Shown in pieces: positions 1 to 7,987 of a DNA stretch of 64,000 nt; position 1 is the first letter of the stretch, and every line of letters starts with the position of its first letter. The position numbers were made by a program, and so were the translations under genes. The notes beneath the pieces were generated by a model that was given only the letters and a program-made list of their open reading frames with translations, did no database searches and had not been told where the DNA came from. The DNA lies in contig DAITVZ010000008.1 in assembly GCA_036841525.1 (NCBI GenBank), positions 29,569-93,568 of the forward strand, given 5' to 3'. The stretch comes from JAAYEA01 sp012689325. GTDB taxonomy: Bacteria > Chloroflexota > Anaerolineae > JAAYEA01.

Positions 1-2
1 TG

Positions 3-854
3 GCCCGGCTGAACGAGGACCTGCGCCGGCTGGACGAGGCCAAGTCCAACTTTTTGACCATCGCCTCCCACGAGCTCAAGACCCCCCTGACCCTGATTCA
101 GGGTTACACCAACATCCTGACCTCCTTGCCCGCGGTCGACCTGCAGAACGGCGACAAGATCGCCCACATCACCGAGGGCATCTCGCGCGGGACGGAGCGC
201 TTGCGCCAGATCATCGACGACATGATCGATATCTCGCGCATCGACGCCAACGCGCTGGACCTGCATTGGCGGGAATGTCGGCTCGGCCAGATCATGGGCC
301 CGGCCATCGCGCAATTGGCGCCGATCGCGCAAGAGCGCCAGCAACGCCTGGAGGTCGGCGACTTGGAAGGCCTGCCTCCCTTCGAGGGAGATCCTCAGCG
401 GCTGCACCAGGCGTTTCATAACATCATCGAGAACGCCATCAAGTTCACGCCGGATGGCGGCCGAATCTCGATCTCGGCGCGGCTGCTGGGCGGCGACGAG
501 CCAGCCGAGCAGTTCATCGAGGTGATCATCGCGGATACCGGCATCGGCATCGCCCTGGAGGACCAGGAGCGCATCTTTACCAAGTTTTTCCGCGTGGGCG
601 ACGTCTCGCTGCATAGCTCCAGCCGGGTGCAGTTCAAAGGCGGAGGACCTGGCTTGGGCCTGGCCATCACCAAGGGCATCATCGAAGCGCATGGCGGTAA
701 GATCTGGGTGGCCAGCGAAGGGCACGACGAGGATAATCCGCCTGGCAGCGAGTTTCACGTCCTGCTCATGCTGCGCGCGCCGCAGAGCCTCAAGCGGGAT
801 CTCTTGCACGAATATGGCGGCCCCTCTGCGCCGGAGGACCGCCCCGCCCCTTGA
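3..854 (+). CDS. Sensor histidine kinase, C-terminal part (5' end outside window)
   Basis: The reading frame is already open at base 3, so the start lies upstream of the window. What is visible is a complete kinase core. The phosphoacceptor H-box (ASHELKTPL) lies near base 63. The HATPase domain follows with an N-box (HNIIENAIKF), a G1 box (DTGIGI), an F-box region (RIFTKFFRV) and a G2 box (GPGLGLAI). All ATP-binding motifs look intact. By family knowledge it autophosphorylates the H-box His and passes phosphate to a response regulator, which is not seen here. The protein ends in a short Pro-rich tail. The sensor domain is unknown because it is cut off. Confidence 0.93.
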   Translation, partial: ARLNEDLRRLDEAKSNFLTIASHELKTPLTLIQGYTNILTSLPAVDLQNGDKIAHITEGISRGTERLRQIIDDMIDISRIDANALDLHWRECRLGQIMGPAIAQLAPIAQERQQRLEVGDLEGLPPFEGDPQRLHQAFHNIIENAIKFTPDGGRISISARLLGGDEPAEQFIEVIIADTGIGIALEDQERIFTKFFRVGDVSLHSSSRVQFKGGGPGLGLAITKGIIEAHGGKIWVASEGHDEDNPPGSEFHVLLMLRAPQSLKRDLLHEYGGPSAPEDRPAP

Positions 855-910
855 GCGGACAGCCCCGCAGCGCCAGGCGAGCCAAGTTGCCAGGGCTGCC
901 CCGAGGCTGC

Positions 911-940
911 TTGGCGTTTCGGGAGTTGCTGTGGTATAGT
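911..940 (+). promoter_or_regulatory. Promoter upstream of the SPFH operon
   Basis: A -35 TTGGCG (911-916) and a -10 TATAGT (935-940) are separated by 18 bases. It lies in the 150-base gap after the kinase gene and fits a sigma70-type promoter for the four-gene run that starts at 1007. Confidence 0.6.
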
Positions 941-1006
941 TAGGCGGGGTTGCGGAGCATCGAGGGGAATCTCGGCGGCCGGGCGCCGCCTGGCAGGAGC
1001 GCTGTG

Positions 1007-2470
1007 ATGAAGTGGGTCTTGGCGGTGCTGGGCGGTGGGATCGTGGCAGGCCTCCTGCGGCTCTATTGGCCGCTAGGCTACCTGGCCTTGCTCATCTATG
1101 CTTTTTGGCTGATGCGACAAATCCCGCGCTTTCGTCGCTACCTGACGATGGGCTATGCCGTTTTCGCCATCACGCTCCTCTCCAGCACCCTCCTGCAAAC
1201 CCTCCTGGTGCGCAACCCCACCGTCCAGGCGCTGATTCAGCGCTCCCGCCCGCTGGGGCTGCTCGCGGGCGATCCCTACCGGCTGGCTTTCTGGGCGGTC
1301 CTGGCGGGCCTGGCCCTCGGCGTGCTGTTCGTGTGGGCCGCGCTCCAGGCCGTCGCCTGGATCAGCAGCGAGTTCGTCCTCAAGCTCAACGCCGGCCTGG
1401 GCGTTTCCGCCGCCGATGCCCGTCGCTACATATTGGACCTGATCCTGGACCGGCAGGGGCCGGTCATCACCGTGGACAACGGGCAGGTCATCGCCGAGTC
1501 GCCGCCAGGAATCCTGGGACGCAGCGGCGGGCCCGGCCTGCTGGTGGTGCGGCCTGGCAATGCTGTGGTCCTGGAGGCGCCGGACGGGAGTAATCAGGTC
1601 CTCGGCCCCGGCACGGGCAAGGCCAGGCCCTTTGAGAAGGTCAAACAGGTGGTGGACCTCCGCCCGCGGACCCGCACGGTGCGCGTCAAAGACGCCCCCA
1701 CCCGGGACCAAATCCGGCTGACCTTTCACACCAGCCTCACTATCCAGATCGAGCCCAAAGCGGACACCGACCTCCGGCCCGATGCCTTTTTGGCGCCCCG
1801 CCGGTTCGACCACGTCATCGAGGGGGCCTACCCGGTCTATGCCGAGTCGGTCTATCGGGCCGTCTATAAGGCCTCTCGCGAAGGCTGGGAGCAAGATACG
1901 GCGGGCGCGCTGGCGATCGCGCTGCGAGACGTGATCGCCGAGTATGACCTGGATAGGCTGCTCGCCGTCTCCGAGATGGGCTCCAACCCGGTCATGCTCT
2001 CCGAGCTGGAAGCGCAGGTGCAAAAGCACCTGGAAAAGCGAGCGCTGGCCTGGGGCGTCAAGATCGGCAAGGTAGACATCACCACCGTCGAGATGCCCCC
2101 GGATATCTGGCGCATCGTGCTCGCCTGGTGGCAGAAAAAGTGGGAGACCAAGATCGCCCACGAGGAAGCCGACCGGCTGCGCGTGGAGGCGGACAGCAAG
2201 AGCGAGTGGCTGGAGCTGATGCTCAAGGTCTTGCACACCTATGCGCCCGAGCTTCCTTTGGAGCACGCCACCAAGTTCCTGTTGCCGTACGTGACGCGCC
2301 CCACCCCAGAAATCCAGGCCCCCAGCCAGGCCAAGGCCCAACCGACCCCGACCGCCCAACTGGGAGCTCCGGCCAAGGGCGCCGAGCCGTCAGGTCAGGG
2401 CGGTGGGGAAGCGCCTGGGCAGGACGAGTCCCCGGCGGAGCCGCACGATCAGCCCATTGAGGAGGGATAA
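1007..2470 (+). CDS. SPFH/band 7-like membrane protein
   Basis: 487 residues. The ATG at 1007 is preceded by AGGAG at suitable spacing; an in-frame TTG at 950 lacks a good ribosome site. The N-terminal ~130 residues contain two hydrophobic blocks, likely membrane segments. A middle region resembles the SPFH/band 7 fold, with a 'VVRPGNAVVLEAPDG' entry strand and a RPRTRTVRVKDAPTRDQ segment like those of stomatin/prohibitin-type proteins. A charged helical stretch (KKWETKIAHEEADRLR) follows, then a Pro/Gln/Glu-rich disordered tail. Family members scaffold membrane microdomains. It sits 2 bases before another membrane protein gene, so the two products probably work together. The precise role is unknown. 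Confidence 0.7.
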   Translation: MKWVLAVLGGGIVAGLLRLYWPLGYLALLIYAFWLMRQIPRFRRYLTMGYAVFAITLLSSTLLQTLLVRNPTVQALIQRSRPLGLLAGDPYRLAFWAVLAGLALGVLFVWAALQAVAWISSEFVLKLNAGLGVSAADARRYILDLILDRQGPVITVDNGQVIAESPPGILGRSGGPGLLVVRPGNAVVLEAPDGSNQVLGPGTGKARPFEKVKQVVDLRPRTRTVRVKDAPTRDQIRLTFHTSLTIQIEPKADTDLRPDAFLAPRRFDHVIEGAYPVYAESVYRAVYKASREGWEQDTAGALAIALRDVIAEYDLDRLLAVSEMGSNPVMLSELEAQVQKHLEKRALAWGVKIGKVDITTVEMPPDIWRIVLAWWQKKWETKIAHEEADRLRVEADSKSEWLELMLKVLHTYAPELPLEHATKFLLPYVTRPTPEIQAPSQAKAQPTPTAQLGAPAKGAEPSGQGGGEAPGQDESPAEPHDQPIEEG

Positions 2471-2472
2471 CC

Positions 2473-3213
2473 GTGGAACAACCCGAACGCGGTCAGCCTC
2501 TGCCCGTCTATTTTCTCGGCGCCTTTGGGCTGTTGGGGCTGGCGTCCTTGCTGCTGCCCGTGCTGATGTGGGCCTATCCCTTTCTGCCGGACGTGAGCGC
2601 CAGGACGTTGGTCATGGCCGAGATCATTTGCGTCATGATCTTTGCCTACTGCTACATGTACAAGCAGGCCATCTGGGAGGGCGAGCTGCGCCGGTCGGTG
2701 CGCGGCGCGCAGGGCCAGAGCGTCAAGATGCTGGCCACCCTGGCGCTTCTCTGGGCCATGGGCGTGGGCTTTTTCGCCGCAGTGGACGGCACCTCCTATC
2801 TGCGCGCGCTGCTGCCGACCCTGCTGGAAAAGCTGACCGTGCCGCCCCTGCAAATCTCGATCTTGGCGGGCATCACCGGCTTTTTCTCGATCATGGCCGC
2901 TCTGGAGCACATGTCCAAACTGGAGAGGGCGGGGCTATATCGCCGTCCGCCGTACCTCCGGCCCGAGATCGACCTGCCCGACCTGGCCATCGAGCGGCTC
3001 AAGGAGAACCTGCGCATCCCCGCAGGCGAGGCCTGGAAGATCATCGAGCGCGTCCGGACCCCCAGCGGCGGCATCCAGTTCACCCTCTTTTGGACGGAAA
3101 AGGTCAAGCGCATCAAGCCCGATGGCGAGAGCGTCGAGTTCACCCAGGAGAAGCGGTACGTGGTCGAGCTAGATGTGCGCGGGAACATCGTGTCCGTCAA
3201 GGAGAAAAGTTGA
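2473..3213 (+). CDS. Membrane protein of unknown function, partner of the SPFH protein
   Basis: 246 residues from a GTG start, with the ribosome site (GAGGGA) inside the end of the preceding gene. Hydrophobic segments lie around residues 12-35, 45-62, 85-105 and 125-145. They are followed by a soluble C-terminal domain of about 90 residues rich in charged residues and beta-strand-like alternation. No family is recognised. The 2-base spacing behind the SPFH gene argues for translational coupling. Its C-terminal 'ERVRTPSGGIQFTLFW' stretch has no obvious catalytic motif. Function unknown. Confidence 0.7.
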   Translation: MEQPERGQPLPVYFLGAFGLLGLASLLLPVLMWAYPFLPDVSARTLVMAEIICVMIFAYCYMYKQAIWEGELRRSVRGAQGQSVKMLATLALLWAMGVGFFAAVDGTSYLRALLPTLLEKLTVPPLQISILAGITGFFSIMAALEHMSKLERAGLYRRPPYLRPEIDLPDLAIERLKENLRIPAGEAWKIIERVRTPSGGIQFTLFWTEKVKRIKPDGESVEFTQEKRYVVELDVRGNIVSVKEKS

Positions 3214-3246
3214 GCGCAGCCCCTAACCTCGGACAAGGAGCGAGCG

Positions 3247-4170
3247 GTGACTGAACGGGTCCTCGTAATCGGCGCGTCCACTGTGGACATCAAGGGCTTG
3301 GCCAGCGGCCCGCTGATAAGCTCTACCTCCAACCCCGGTCAGATCAAGTTTAGCTGCGGCGGCGAAGCGCGCAACGTCGCCGACAATCTGGCGCGGCTGG
3401 GGCTGGATGCCAAGCTCTTCTCCGCCGTGGGCCGCGATGGCCTGGGCCATACGGTCCTGGAAGAGACCGCCCAGGCCGGCGTGGACATGGAAGCCATGAT
3501 CATCAGCCCGGACCGGCACACCGCCGCCTATCTGGCCGTGCTCGACGAATCCGGCGCGCTGGCGGTCTCCATTGACGACATGATGGTCCTGGACCTGATC
3601 ACGCCGCAATACATCTTTCGCCATCGCAAATGGTTCAAGCAGGCCGTGTTGGTGGTGATGGACGCCAACGTGGGGCCGGCCACCATGGGGCTGGTGTTCA
3701 AGCTGGCCGAACGCTATCGAGTGCCCGTCGCGCTGAACACCGTGTCGGTCTCCCTGGCCCCGCGCGTCCGGCCCTTCCTGTCGCGGCTGCACGTCCTGGC
3801 GGCCAACCTGTCCGAGGCCAGCGCCGTGGTTGGGCGCCCGCTGGCCGACCACACCGAGGCCATGGCCGCGGCCCGCGAGATGGTGAGCGCAGGCGTCAAG
3901 GTCGCCATCATCACCCTGGCGGAAAACGGGCTCTGCTACGCCACGCCCAGCGAGAGCGGCTATATCTCTGCCATCTCGTGCGACGTGGTGGATAACACCG
4001 GCGCGGGCGCGGCGCTCATGGCCGCCGTGCTTTATGGCCTGATCCACCAGATGCCCGCGGCGGAGGCGATGCGGTTGGGCGTCTCGGCGGCCACGCTGAC
4101 GCTCAAGTGCGCCGAGACCGTGTGTAAGGAATTGGACCTCGAGCATCTATACGACCAATTGGTGATCTAG
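3247..4170 (+). CDS. PfkB-family sugar kinase homologue lacking the catalytic Asp
   Basis: 307 residues from GTG with a good upstream GGACAAGGAG. The ribokinase/PfkB fold is clear: an N-terminal 'VIGASTVDIKG', the substrate-lid signature 'CGGEARNVADNLARLG', and the C-terminal anion-hole region 'VVDNTGAGAALMAAV'. Family members carry G-A-G-D there, and the Asp is the general base that activates the sugar hydroxyl. Here residue 255 is Ala (codon GCG). The closest functional group by feel is the pseudouridine/nucleoside kinase branch. With the base absent, the protein may be inactive, regulatory or unusually adapted. It is followed after one base by the next gene. Confidence 0.82.
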   Translation: MTERVLVIGASTVDIKGLASGPLISSTSNPGQIKFSCGGEARNVADNLARLGLDAKLFSAVGRDGLGHTVLEETAQAGVDMEAMIISPDRHTAAYLAVLDESGALAVSIDDMMVLDLITPQYIFRHRKWFKQAVLVVMDANVGPATMGLVFKLAERYRVPVALNTVSVSLAPRVRPFLSRLHVLAANLSEASAVVGRPLADHTEAMAAAREMVSAGVKVAIITLAENGLCYATPSESGYISAISCDVVDNTGAGAALMAAVLYGLIHQMPAAEAMRLGVSAATLTLKCAETVCKELDLEHLYDQLVI

Positions 4171-4171
4171 C

Positions 4172-4828
4172 ATGAAATCGGACGTGTGGGCCCTGATTTT
4201 CTCGTTCGTCTATGTCTTTGCCGTCCTCTTTGCCGCCGAGGGGCTGCGCAAGTGGCGCGGCTATCCCATCGAGTTCACCCGCAAGTTCGTCCACATCGGC
4301 GTGGGCATGTGGGTAGTCGGCACGGTGCTCCTCTTCCAAAGCCGCTATGCCGCCATGATTCCCCCGCTCTCGTTCGTCGTGCTCAACTATATCTCCTATC
4401 GGCGCAGCGTCTTCCAGGCGATGGAGACCGGCGAGCGGGAGAACCTGGGCACCGTCTATTTCCCCATCTCGTTCGCCTTGCTGATCCTGTGGCTCTGGCC
4501 CCAACCGGCGCTGCTGGTCGCCGCCCTGATGCCCATGACCTGGGGCGACGCCCTGGCCGCCATCGCCGGCAAGCGCTGGGGCCAGCACAAGCACCCCTTC
4601 GCTGGCTCGCTCAAAAGCTGGGAAGGCAGCCTGACCATGTTCCTGGCGAGCTGGCTGGCCGTGTCCCTGGCGCTGCTCATCTTTTCCTCGTTGAGCTGGG
4701 GGGCCGCGCTGGGCGGGGCGCTCATCGTCGCCCTGGCCGCCGCCGTGGTCGAGGCGGTCACGCCCTGGCATCTGGACAACCTGACTGTGCCGCTCGTCTC
4801 CGCACTGGTGCTGACCCTGCTCTTCTAG
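4172..4828 (+). CDS. Polyprenol/phytol kinase-like integral membrane protein
   Basis: 218 residues with about six or seven hydrophobic segments. Motifs match the CTP-dependent dolichol/phytol kinase and CDP-diglyceride synthetase superfamily: an N-terminal RKFVHIGVG, a central 'WGDALAAIAGKRWG' and 'KSWEGS', and a C-terminal 'DNLTVPL'. Members phosphorylate a polyprenol or phytol at the membrane, usually with CTP. The substrate here cannot be told from sequence. Its ATG lies one base after the PfkB-like stop, so it closes the operon that starts at 1007. A GC-rich hairpin follows. Confidence 0.8.
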   Translation: MKSDVWALIFSFVYVFAVLFAAEGLRKWRGYPIEFTRKFVHIGVGMWVVGTVLLFQSRYAAMIPPLSFVVLNYISYRRSVFQAMETGERENLGTVYFPISFALLILWLWPQPALLVAALMPMTWGDALAAIAGKRWGQHKHPFAGSLKSWEGSLTMFLASWLAVSLALLIFSSLSWGAALGGALIVALAAAVVEAVTPWHLDNLTVPLVSALVLTLLF

Positions 4829-4845
4829 CTGGGCATGGCCGCCCG

Positions 4846-4873
4846 GGCCCGCCACCGCCGGTGAAGGCGGGCC
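4846..4873 (+). terminator. Hairpin terminator after the polyprenol-kinase-like gene
   Basis: Perfect 8-bp inverted repeat (GGCCCGCC/GGCGGGCC) with a 12-base loop, followed by GCTCTTT. The U-tract is modest. Confidence 0.55.
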
Positions 4874-4910
4874 GCTCTTTCCACGCGCCGCCGACCCTCG
4901 TCGAGCTCCT

Positions 4911-4938
4911 TTGTCGTTCCCGGCGAAAGCGGTATAAT
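4911..4938 (+). promoter_or_regulatory. Promoter for the radical-SAM operon
   Basis: -35 TTGTCG (4911-4916), 16-base spacer, perfect -10 TATAAT (4933-4938), 30 bases before the start at 4968. Confidence 0.7.
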
Positions 4939-4967
4939 GCCAGCACTATCCCTGTGAGGCTGCCAGA

Positions 4968-6839
4968 TTGAAAACACCTGCTATCGTGAGCCGCGAGGCC
5001 CTGGACCGCATCCTGCCTCGCGTCACGCAACCGGCGCGCTACGCCGGCCACGAATGGAACGCGATCACCAAGAACTGGGACGCCATGGACGTGCGCCTGG
5101 CGCTGCTCTACCCCGACGCCTACGAGATCGGCATGTCCAACCTCGGCCTGATGATCCTCTATGACCTGGTGAACCGCCAGCCGGATATGGTGGCGGAGCG
5201 CGCCTATGCGCCCTGGACGGACATGGAAGCCGCCATGCGCGAAGCGGGCATCCCCCTGTTCAGCCTGGAGACCCGCCACGCCCTGCGCGATTTCGATCTG
5301 CTGGGCTTTTCCCTGCAATACGAGCTGACCTACACCAACGTGCTCAACCTGTTGGACCTGGCGGGCATTCCCATCCGCGCCGAGCAGCGCTCCGCCGACG
5401 ACCCGCTGATCATCGGCGGGGGCAGCGGCGCCTATAGCCCCGAGCCGATGGCCGACTTTTTCGACCTGTTCGTGATCGGCGAGGGGGAGGTGGCGCTGCT
5501 CCAGTTGCTGCGCGCCTACCAGGCCGCCAAACGCCGGGAGGGCTGGTCCCTGGAGGCCAAGCGGCGTTTTCTGGAGCAGGCGGCGCGCCTGCCCGGCGTG
5601 TACGTGCCCAGCCTCTACCGGGTGACCTACCACGACGACGGGCGCGTGGCCCAGTTCGCCCCGTTGGGCTCGGCGCCCGCCCGCATCCAGCGGCAGATGG
5701 TCACTCCCCTGCCCCCCGCCCCGACGCGCCTGATCATGCCCTTTATCGACACGGTGCACGATCGCGCCGTGATCGAGCTGCAGCGCGGCTGCACCAACGG
5801 CTGCCGCTTCTGCCAGGCGGGCATGATCTATCGCCCGATCCGCGAGCGTGCGGTGGACGAGGTGGTCCAGACGGTGGACGAGATGATCGCCGCCACGGGA
5901 TATGAGGAGCTGGGGCTGCTTTCGCTGAGCAGCAGCGACTATAGCCGCATCGAGGAACTGCTGAAGCGCCTGCGCGAGCGGTACGCGCCGGAGCAGCTCG
6001 CCATCTCGCTGCCTTCTTTGCGCACCGACGCCTTTTCCGTGTCCCTGGCCGAGATGATCCAGGAGGGACGGAAGAGCGGGCTGACCTTCGCCCCGGAGGC
6101 GGGCAGCCAGCGGCTGCGCGACGTGATCAACAAGAACGTCACCGCGGAGGACCTGCTGAACGCGGCGCGCACGGCCTTTGAGCGCGGGTGGCAGCACCTG
6201 AAGCTCTATTTCATGATGGGCCTGCCCACCGAAACCGACGAGGACATCGACGCCATCGCCGACCTGGTGCGCCAGGTCTTGCGCGTCGGGCGGGAGGCGC
6301 GCGGCCGCCGGGTCGAGGTGAACGTCAGCGTGGCCACCTTTGTGCCCAAGCCGCACACGCCCTTCCAATGGCTACCCCTGGCCGATCTGGAGGTCGTGGC
6401 GGACCGGCAACAGCGGCTGCGCCAGGCCCTGCGCCTGCCCGGCGTCAAGCTCAACTGGCACGCCCCGGAGGCCACGCTGCTGGAAGCGGCCCTCTGCCGC
6501 GGCGACCGCCGGCTGAGCCGGGTGATCGAGCGAGCCTGGCGGCAAGGTGCCCGCTTTGACGCCTGGCAAGAGCACTTTGACTATCAGACCTGGGCCGGAG
6601 CTTTCGAGGCGGAGGGGCTCGACCCGCAGTTCTACGGTAGCCGTTTGCGCGCAAGCGACGAGGTTTTGCCCTGGGACCACATTGCCTGCGGGGTGGACCG
6701 TGCGTTCCTCTGGGCCGAGTACCACAGCGCGCTGCGCGCCGAGACGACCCCCGATTGCCGCGGCGGCTGCCAGGATTGCGGGCTGCGCGCCTGTTACGAG
6801 CTGGCGGACTGCCCGCCGGAACTGGCAGGGCAACCATGA
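4968..6839 (+). CDS. B12-binding-like/radical SAM protein (TIGR03960 type)
   Basis: 623 residues from a TTG start shortly downstream of a strong -10 box. The N-terminal ~200 residues resemble the cobalamin-binding-like domain ('LLYPDAYEIGMSNLG', 'FVIGEGE'). The radical SAM core carries the 4Fe-4S ligand motif CTNGCRFC (C-x3-C-x2-C) after 'VIELQRG'. The C-terminus has additional Cys pairs (CRGGCQDCG). Length and order match the family that is normally encoded beside, or fused to, the DUF2344 protein that follows. By context in other bacteria the pair is thought to act in RNA or ribosome-related modification, but the substrate is not established. The stop overlaps the next ATG (ATGA). Confidence 0.88.
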   Translation: MKTPAIVSREALDRILPRVTQPARYAGHEWNAITKNWDAMDVRLALLYPDAYEIGMSNLGLMILYDLVNRQPDMVAERAYAPWTDMEAAMREAGIPLFSLETRHALRDFDLLGFSLQYELTYTNVLNLLDLAGIPIRAEQRSADDPLIIGGGSGAYSPEPMADFFDLFVIGEGEVALLQLLRAYQAAKRREGWSLEAKRRFLEQAARLPGVYVPSLYRVTYHDDGRVAQFAPLGSAPARIQRQMVTPLPPAPTRLIMPFIDTVHDRAVIELQRGCTNGCRFCQAGMIYRPIRERAVDEVVQTVDEMIAATGYEELGLLSLSSSDYSRIEELLKRLRERYAPEQLAISLPSLRTDAFSVSLAEMIQEGRKSGLTFAPEAGSQRLRDVINKNVTAEDLLNAARTAFERGWQHLKLYFMMGLPTETDEDIDAIADLVRQVLRVGREARGRRVEVNVSVATFVPKPHTPFQWLPLADLEVVADRQQRLRQALRLPGVKLNWHAPEATLLEAALCRGDRRLSRVIERAWRQGARFDAWQEHFDYQTWAGAFEAEGLDPQFYGSRLRASDEVLPWDHIACGVDRAFLWAEYHSALRAETTPDCRGGCQDCGLRACYELADCPPELAGQP

Positions 6840-7489
6840 GCGAGAACATCCAGCGCCTGCGCGCCACCTACACCAAGGGCGAGGCCGTCAAGTACATCTC
6901 GCATCTGGACTTGGCCCGCACGGTGGAGCGGGTCTTTCGCCGCGCTCGGCTGCCCCTGGTCTATTCTCAGGGCTTTAGCCCCCGCCCCAAGTTCGCCTTC
7001 GCCTCGGCGCTGCCGGTGGGCGCCACGGGACGAGCCGAGCTGCTGGACGTCTGGCTCTCCCCGCCGCTGGCCCCGCTCGAGTTCGCCAAACGCGTCGCGC
7101 CACAGCTTCCCGCAGGGATCGAGCTGGTCGAGGTGCGCGAGGTGGACCTGCGCCTGCCCGCGCTGCAGGCCAGCGTCAGCCACGCCGACTACCTGGTCAC
7201 GCTGGAGGACGCGCCCGTCGACCTGGGCGCGCGCATCGCCGACTTGTTGGCCCGCGATGCCATCCCCATGGAGCGCCAGCGCAAGGGCGAGTTGCGCGCC
7301 TATGACCTGCGTCCGCTGATCCTGGAGCTTGACCTGATCCCCGGGCCAGGGGCGCAGATCGGCATGAAGCTGGCCAACAGCAGCAGCGCCACCGGCCGCG
7401 CCGACCAGGTGCTGGCCGCGCTGGGATTGGCGGACGCGCCCTATGCGGTGGAGCGCACGCGGCTGTATTTCGATCTCGCCGACCAATAA
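6836..7489 (+). CDS. DUF2344/TIGR03936 radical SAM-associated protein
   Basis: 217 residues. The ATG at 6836 overlaps the preceding stop by four bases (translational coupling), which settles the start. The typical N-terminal signature is present: 'RATYTKGEAVKYISHLDLARTVERVFRRA' in part, then 'SQGFSPRPKFAFA'. In many bacteria this domain is fused to the C-terminus of the radical SAM protein encoded just before it, so the two most likely form a complex. It carries no iron-sulphur motif of its own. Confidence 0.86.
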   Translation: MSENIQRLRATYTKGEAVKYISHLDLARTVERVFRRARLPLVYSQGFSPRPKFAFASALPVGATGRAELLDVWLSPPLAPLEFAKRVAPQLPAGIELVEVREVDLRLPALQASVSHADYLVTLEDAPVDLGARIADLLARDAIPMERQRKGELRAYDLRPLILELDLIPGPGAQIGMKLANSSSATGRADQVLAALGLADAPYAVERTRLYFDLADQ

Positions 7490-7501
7490 GGGAGTCATCT
7501 G

Positions 7502-7987
7502 ATGGAACGAATCTGGGCCCCGTGGCGTCTCGTATATATTCAGGCGGACAAGACCGGCGAGTGCGTCTTTTGCCACGCTGCCGCCCATCCCGAGCTGGAC
7601 CGCGAGGATTTCCTGCTCTGGCGCGGCGAACACGCCTTTGTGATCCTGAACCGTTTTCCCTATAGCAATGGGCACCTGTTGGTGCTCCCCTATCAGCACG
7701 TCGCCTCGATCGAGGCGCTGGACGGCGAGACCCTGACCGAGATGATGGGCATGGCGCAACGGTGCCTAGCCCTGCTGCGCCGCACCCTGCGCCCCGACGG
7801 CTTTAATATCGGCATCAACCTGGGCGAGGCCGCCGGCGCGGGGATCGCTGCCCACGTGCACATGCACATCGTGCCACGTTGGAACTGCGACACCAATTTC
7901 ATGCCGGTTCTGGCGAACACGCGAGTGATCCCCGAGTTCATGGAGAGCACTTATGAGACGCTGATGCAGGGGATGAAGGAGATGTAA
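7502..7987 (+). CDS. HIT-family nucleotide hydrolase/transferase
   Basis: 161 residues, GGGAG ribosome site 7 bases before ATG. It carries the histidine triad HVHMHIVPRW, an N-terminal CVFC pair (zinc-site half seen in diadenosine tetraphosphate hydrolase-like and AP4A phosphorylase-like HIT proteins), and 'ILNRFPYSNGHLLVLPY' of the fold core. Family members cleave or transfer nucleotidyl groups through the central triad His. The exact nucleotide is not deducible. Its stop overlaps the next start. Confidence 0.9.
   Translation: MERIWAPWRLVYIQADKTGECVFCHAAAHPELDREDFLLWRGEHAFVILNRFPYSNGHLLVLPYQHVASIEALDGETLTEMMGMAQRCLALLRRTLRPDGFNIGINLGEAAGAGIAAHVHMHIVPRWNCDTNFMPVLANTRVIPEFMESTYETLMQGMKEM

Noticed and set aside
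1073..2359. 428-codon open frame on the minus strand opposite the SPFH gene
   Set aside because: GC-rich shadow frame; its Gly/His/Gln/Arg-rich composition is unlike a protein, while the + frame has a ribosome site and a recognisable domain.
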